A stretch of DNA of 22,822 nucleotides from a virus: positions 1 to 22,822 of the IMG/VR virus record IMGVR_UViG_3300029448_000473; one strand, 5' to 3'. The notes below the pieces were generated by a model. That model was not told the origin of the DNA, did no database searches, and worked only from the letters and a program-made list of their open reading frames with translations. Numbering within the stretch: position 1 is the stretch's first letter; every line of letters starts with the position of its first letter. Below, one piece after another: positions 19,360-22,822 of this stretch. A program made the translations under genes and the position numbers.

Positions 19360-21077
19360 TGTGAGTTCACCATATCATCTATTGTTTGTTGTTGTGCCAT
19401 ATTAAATAATACTCCGTAATTGTCTTCTATTGTTTTGTTTAAATACTCATTAACATTTGTGTCTTGTATAGATACCTGTGTATCAAAAAATGTTTTAGTA
19501 TTTCCTAGTATTTGCATTACAATTAATGTTTTTACTTGAGCTGCATCATCATACCTAGCTTTATCATCTATCTTTTTAACTATTTTAGTTGCTGCTTTTT
19601 CTTTAGCTGAAGGTTCTTTAGTAGATTTTTCTTTTATATCTTCTTTAGGTTTTTTAGTTTCTTTCGGTTCGGAACTATCGTTATCTTCCACAGGAGATTC
19701 TTCAGTTGCTTTGTCATTAACTTCTGTTGGCTCTTCTTCTGTTGGTTGTTCATCCGTTGGCTCCTCTACTTCTGGTGCAATCTCTTTAACCTCTTCTATT
19801 TCAGGTTTTGTTTCAACAGTATCTTCTATCTCAGGTTCTGGAGTAGTTTCCATTTCAGTAGGAGGTGTTATCTCTTCCATTTCCATTGTGGGTTGTACAT
19901 CATCTGCTGAAGCCATCATGTCAGTAGGCGGTGTTATCTCTTCCATCTCAGGTATAGGAATTTCCATTTGCATATCCATTTCCATTTCAATCTCCATAGA
20001 AACTGTTTCCATATTGACAGGCATTTCCATTTGCATATCGGGTGCAGGTAATAATTCCATCATAGGTGGTGGAGCAAAATCTGTTTCAAAAGTAAGTTCC
20101 ATTTCATATTCAAACTCCATTTCAAACTCTTGCATCTCTACTTCTACACTTTCGTAAGTTATTTCTTCAAACTCTACTTCAATAGGCATAAATTCTATTT
20201 CACCTATGTCATTTGTATTTATATCATTAAACTCAAATATTTCTTGTGCAAATTCTATTTCGGATGTTGTAAATAAATTTAAATAATAAATTTCTTCTAG
20301 TGTTGTAATCTGTTGTGTAACAATAGTGTTAATTACATTGTAAAATATATTTACACTTACATCATCAAATACTGGACCTACTGCGAGATTAATATCTCTG
20401 CCACCAATTTCAATAGTGACTTTGTTTAATATACCACTGAAATCGAAAGACCCGTTATAAGACTGGTAGCCTGTTGATACTCCAGACTCAGACAAGATGT
20501 CAGTGCCTGAAAAGACCTGACTAGTTCCGTTAAGTCCTGTAACGTGCATGTATATTCTATCTGAATCATCTTGTTTGTCTACTTCTATTGAGTATTTAAC
20601 TTCACCACCATTACTAATATTTAATTCAGAAAAATCAACAGTCTGTATAAAAGTTGTTCCCATTCCTTCCACTCCCATAGTAGAAGTTGTGTTACCACTA
20701 CCTGTTATTGCAGCACATTTATCTGTACCAAGTCCGTAACAAGCATTTCCTGTTGGCATACTAGCAGGACCTTGACCTCCCCAATCAATATCCATGTCAC
20801 CTTCGTTTCCTGAGGTAACATAATTATTTGTACCATCTAAAATATCTCCTGAGTCTTCATTAGTAACTATTGTTTCTGTTGTAGTAACAGTAGTAGTAGT
20901 AGTAGTAATTATTTCTGTGCCTTTATCTTCTTCCGCTACTTGTACTTGAGTATCTTCTGTAATTGTAACTCCCGGTGTACAAAGTCCTTCTATATCAGGT
21001 AAACAGTCTGCTTTAGAATAAGAGGAGACCAGTAGTAATAAGGAACAAAGCCTTATAAAGTGCAATAGAACTAGCAT
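19347..21077 (-). CDS. Secreted Met/Glu/Pro-rich acidic protein, 576 aa
   Basis: The ATG at 21077 follows AGGAG by 7 nt; a GTG one codon earlier is less well spaced. A Sec signal peptide (MLVLLHFIRLCSLLLLVSSYSKA) should be cleaved before the DCLPD segment. Next come a Thr tract (encoded by a GTA-type triplet repeat near 20890-20907), a beta-rich domain (about 90-265) and an extraordinary Met/Glu/Pro-rich acidic region (about 295-430, with MEIEMEMDMQMEI). A Lys/Glu/Pro-rich linker and a C-terminal helical domain follow. I do not recognise the family. It could be a periplasmic or surface protein, or a virion protein exported in the infected cell. Confidence 0.65.
   Translation of the reverse strand: MLVLLHFIRLCSLLLLVSSYSKADCLPDIEGLCTPGVTITEDTQVQVAEEDKGTEIITTTTTTVTTTETIVTNEDSGDILDGTNNYVTSGNEGDMDIDWGGQGPASMPTGNACYGLGTDKCAAITGSGNTTSTMGVEGMGTTFIQTVDFSELNISNGGEVKYSIEVDKQDDSDRIYMHVTGLNGTSQVFSGTDILSESGVSTGYQSYNGSFDFSGILNKVTIEIGGRDINLAVGPVFDDVSVNIFYNVINTIVTQQITTLEEIYYLNLFTTSEIEFAQEIFEFNDINTNDIGEIEFMPIEVEFEEITYESVEVEMQEFEMEFEYEMELTFETDFAPPPMMELLPAPDMQMEMPVNMETVSMEIEMEMDMQMEIPIPEMEEITPPTDMMASADDVQPTMEMEEITPPTEMETTPEPEIEDTVETKPEIEEVKEIAPEVEEPTDEQPTEEEPTEVNDKATEESPVEDNDSSEPKETKKPKEDIKEKSTKEPSAKEKAATKIVKKIDDKARYDDAAQVKTLIVMQILGNTKTFFDTQVSIQDTNVNEYLNKTIEDNYGVLFNMAQQQTIDDMVNSQWQK
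19855..19949. repeat. Direct repeat of 29 nt in the acidic protein gene
   Basis: The 29-nt units at 19855-19883 and 19921-19949 differ at two positions and start 66 nt apart. On the coding (minus) strand they encode the repeated peptide MEEITPPT. The surrounding region is built of ATT/CAT/TTC-type triplets encoding Met, Glu and Ile. It probably grew by duplication. Confidence 0.6.
20890..20907. repeat. Trinucleotide microsatellite (GTA)6
   Basis: Six GTA units in a row on the + strand encode part of the Thr tract of the acidic secreted protein on the minus strand. Unit changes would keep the frame and alter only the tract length. Confidence 0.6.
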
Positions 21078-21561
21078 CACTAAACTCCTTAGTTTCTTGT
21101 TTTTTTACTTGTATATAATCTTTTCTATATTGAGAACCCTCTGGAATTTTTTCAGGATTGTCTTTCCAATAAGCTGCAGCTTCTGCTCCAATTAAACCAT
21201 TGACCGGGCAGGGTGTTCCTGCATTTTGCATTGAATCATGAACTCTTGGGTCTTGACATAATAAACTCACTGCTGCCACTTTCATGCCATATTGATACAT
21301 AGAGCGACTTAGCTTTAATTTTTGACACAGCTCATCGTCTATTAAAATTCCTGTAGCTACACCTAACACATTATTTTGCACACTTCCGCCAATTCCAACT
21401 TTGCAAATATCAGAATTTGTATTCATAATACTGGGTGCATTTGCTGTAGGGGGTGTTGAATTTGTTACAACCGTAGAACTTACGGTATTTGTCTCAGCTT
21501 TTGAGTCTGTAGCTATTGCTACTGTTGTAAATAAAGCTAATATTATTAATAACTGTTTCAC
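21013..21561 (-). CDS. Secreted protein with four cysteines, 182 aa
   Basis: A Sec signal peptide (KQLLIILALFTTVAIATDSKA) is followed by a low-complexity Thr/Ser/Asn stretch and a conserved-looking core with four cysteines (DICKVG, DELCQKL, LLCQDPRVHDSM, TPCPVNG). I recall this core, including 'KLSR..Y..GMKVAAVSLLCQDPRV..A....GTPCP', from uncharacterised marine phage proteins. The end is a hydrophobic helix (ALFLITTGLLLF), possibly a tail anchor. Translation starts at GTG directly after the stop of the cysteine-rich mini-ORF. Its 3' end overlaps the next gene by 65 nt in another frame. The role is unknown. Confidence 0.7.
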   Translation of the reverse strand: MKQLLIILALFTTVAIATDSKAETNTVSSTVVTNSTPPTANAPSIMNTNSDICKVGIGGSVQNNVLGVATGILIDDELCQKLKLSRSMYQYGMKVAAVSLLCQDPRVHDSMQNAGTPCPVNGLIGAEAAAYWKDNPEKIPEGSQYRKDYIQVKKQETKEFSDASSIALYKALFLITTGLLLF

Positions 21562-21661
21562 TTACGCCCCACAACTATCACAAGTATCTTCGCAGATACA
21601 AGGTTCACATCCACAAGCTATGCAATTATCTGCACACACATTCGCCACCACATTCACACAT
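21562..21661 (-). CDS. Cysteine-rich mini-ORF split over two frames
   Basis: ATG 21661 follows AAGGAG by 6 nt and encodes MCECGGECVCR before a stop (21626-21628). In the +1 frame the Cys-rich coding continues (C..C..CGCEPCICEDTC..CGA) to a TAA at 21562-21564, directly abutting the GTG of the next gene. GTG starts exist in the second frame (21657, 21639). A change of two bases in a (TG)4 run at 21633-21640 would join the parts into one 33-residue protein with 11-12 cysteines in CxC/CxxC spacing. It may be a metal-binding peptide, a frameshifted gene or a sequence error. Confidence 0.5.
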
Positions 21662-21680
21662 GCTATTCTCCTTATATATT

Positions 21681-21708
21681 ATTATATTGTCACACATAAA
21701 ACTGTCAA
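21681..21708 (-). promoter_or_regulatory. Perfect-consensus sigma70 promoter inside the late region
   Basis: On the minus strand TTGACA (21708-21703), a 16-nt spacer and TATAAT (21686-21681) match both hexamers perfectly. The expected start near 21674 leaves a leader of about 13 nt, so the AAGGAG ribosome binding site lies at the extreme 5' end of the transcript. It overlaps the region just after the fibre-like gene's stop codon. It would drive the signal-peptide genes and the downstream late genes. Confidence 0.75.
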
Positions 21709-22764
21709 CTATCTTGCCGTTGTCGGCACTCCTTTACTACTTACAAATGGATGTTCTGCAAATGCCATGTAGATGTATGTGCCAGAATGATTTATACCAC
21801 CACTTCCACTTTGTCTTAATTTAATTCCATTTGATAAAAAATCTAATCCATTAGATTCTGTATTTTCTGCCGCATTTAAATCACCATAAATTGTTTGTGT
21901 TACCATATTTGAATTATCTCTTTTATTATCAAATAAAAACCAATTTCCTGTAGAATCTACACATTTTAATATAACCCAAGCGGGTTTAAATCCTGTATAA
22001 ATAAATGGTCCATCTGTGTTATCATTTGCTTCGTAAGTACCAAACTTTGAGTAGCCTTTTATGGGTGTAAAAAAATATGCAATCATACCATCGCCATCAC
22101 CATTATTAGCACCAGAGCCATTGATTGTCTGAATTGATGATGTTGGAGAAGTATTGTTGTAAGCACTTTCTGTAGTCTCAGCTTCAGTCGTATTTAAAAA
22201 AAGTGATTTTGTATTTCCTATACTGTGATGATAAACATTCCACTCTGTACCATTATCCGCCCTATTTTTCTTTATAATTACTTGTGGAACAGCACCTAAG
22301 CCATGTCCTATAGTTGCACCATTTGTTGCATTACCTGTGTAAGTCACAATACTAAATCCTGCAGTTGTGTTAGCTTGAACTGTAGTAGTTATACTTCCAT
22401 CAGTGTTAGATGAGGTAGTTCCACCATTAGCTTTCCATTGCCATGCTACATAAGTAAAACCATTATAGTTACTTGTGCCATCAGTTGTACCTAAAGTAAA
22501 ACCATTACTATCGAAAGACTTAATTTCAGCAGCATCTGATGGTTCAGAATAATTCTGATTAGATTTAAGTCTTTTTAAATTTCCTCTACTAGAGTCTACT
22601 AAAATATGGTCATCATTTTGTCCAGTTCGAATTTTTACCCAAATCCAATCTGGTTGTAAATTTGAATTACCAGTATTAGTTACTGCATGACTTGTATTAC
22701 TATTACCTGTATATGTTATAGCCTGAAAATACTCTGAACCGTCATCTATTGTTGTATAAGCCAT
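21709..22764 (-). CDS. Fibre/receptor-binding-like protein (DUF7483-like), 351 aa
   Basis: The 351-residue protein is beta-rich with a characteristic pattern: YFQAITYTGN, LQPDWIWVKIR, DSSRGNLKRLKS, FTYVAWQWKANGG, GHGLGAVPQVIIKKNR, SKFGTYEANDNTDGPFIYTGFKPAWVILK and WFLFDNKRD. I recall this from tail-fibre-like proteins that are very common in marine phages (DUF7483-type); the domain name is from memory. The Gly/Asn/Thr-rich middle and C-terminus fit a trimeric fibre or receptor-binding protein. It has no signal peptide. Its ATG overlaps the stop codon of the upstream gene (TAATG), whose end resembles the segment that usually precedes this domain. Confidence 0.75.
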   Translation of the reverse strand: MAYTTIDDGSEYFQAITYTGNSNTSHAVTNTGNSNLQPDWIWVKIRTGQNDDHILVDSSRGNLKRLKSNQNYSEPSDAAEIKSFDSNGFTLGTTDGTSNYNGFTYVAWQWKANGGTTSSNTDGSITTTVQANTTAGFSIVTYTGNATNGATIGHGLGAVPQVIIKKNRADNGTEWNVYHHSIGNTKSLFLNTTEAETTESAYNNTSPTSSIQTINGSGANNGDGDGMIAYFFTPIKGYSKFGTYEANDNTDGPFIYTGFKPAWVILKCVDSTGNWFLFDNKRDNSNMVTQTIYGDLNAAENTESNGLDFLSNGIKLRQSGSGGINHSGTYIYMAFAEHPFVSSKGVPTTAR

Positions 22765-22822
22765 TATCCAAACTCCGCTAAATTTTTAGTGCATAGTGCA
22801 AAGTAACCTGATGGTGGTGCAT
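22764..22822 (-). CDS. C-terminal end of a fibre-like protein (truncated by window)
   Basis: Only the last 18 codons plus the stop are present: APPSGYFALCTKNLAEFG and TAA. The motif PPSGY.ALCT.NL is one I associate with the end of a concanavalin/SPRY-like segment in marine phage tail fibres, usually just before a DUF7483-like segment in the same protein. Here the frame stops and the next gene restarts 1 nt overlapping (TAATG). The rest of the gene lies beyond the window. Confidence 0.65.
   Translation of the reverse strand, partial: APPSGYFALCTKNLAEFG

Noticed and set aside
1-22822. CRISPR array, insertion sequence or integrase
   Set aside because: I saw no regularly spaced repeats, no transposase or recombinase motif and no target-site duplication in the window.

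Overview
The window looks like part of the genome of an AT-rich, lytic-type, short-tailed (podovirus-like) phage, probably from marine plankton. The evidence is the gene set and the layout. A compact block of small early and replication genes lies on the + strand (1-9649). It converges on a block of late virion and lysis genes on the - strand (9646-22822). I see no integrase, RNA polymerase, terminase, portal or capsid gene here. The consensus sigma70-type promoters suggest that host RNA polymerase is used. Assignment to a SAR11-like or other marine alphaproteobacterial host is inference, from low GC and from remembered resemblance to marine phage families.

Region 1 (1-1529) holds small early genes: mostly unknown proteins, one SH3-like barrel protein at 765-1097 and a possible 25-residue membrane peptide. 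Region 2 (1530-2433) is the unusual part. It has a strong promoter, then about 89 nt that fold into three back-to-back stem-loops ending in an intrinsic terminator (a small RNA candidate). About 480 nt of hairpin-dense, relatively GC-rich, non-coding sequence follow, then a 53-codon gene and a second terminator with a GAAA loop. Four perfect palindromes with the core TAACACGTGTTA mark this area (741-756, 1651-1664, 1991-2004, 2407-2420). Two of them directly abut ribosome binding sites and one covers a predicted transcription start.

Region 3 (2434-9649) is the replication and nucleotide block: zinc-ribbon/TOPRIM primase, DnaB/gp4-type helicase, family A DNA polymerase with an inserted four-cysteine motif, a probable ssDNA-binding-type protein, a Cas4/RecB-like PD-(D/E)XK exonuclease with a four-cysteine set, a second small PD-(D/E)XK nuclease, a DUF3310 protein and small unknowns. 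Stop-start overlaps (TAATG, TAGTG, 8-11 nt) tie most of them into one operon. A perfect DnaA box sits in the only real gap, after the polymerase.

Region 4 (9646-22822, - strand; transcription runs from high to low coordinates) starts with the end of a truncated fibre-like gene and a separate fibre-like protein. A perfect-consensus promoter, a cysteine-rich mini-ORF split between two frames and two Sec-signal proteins come next, the second with a long Met/Glu/Pro-rich acidic stretch. Then come small coiled-coil/membrane proteins, a Gln/Asn/Ala-rich 526-residue protein and a set ending in a 1390-residue protein, likely internal or ejected virion proteins. The block ends with a small unknown protein, a three-TM holin and a T4-type lysozyme. 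Eight consecutive late proteins (10740-19359, about 2860 residues) contain no cysteine.

The functional logic is: early small regulators and RNAs, replication by primase, helicase and polymerase with nucleases that may process DNA, then late virion proteins, with lysis genes at the distal end of the late operon. The two transcription units meet tail to tail with a 4-bp overlap and no visible terminator.
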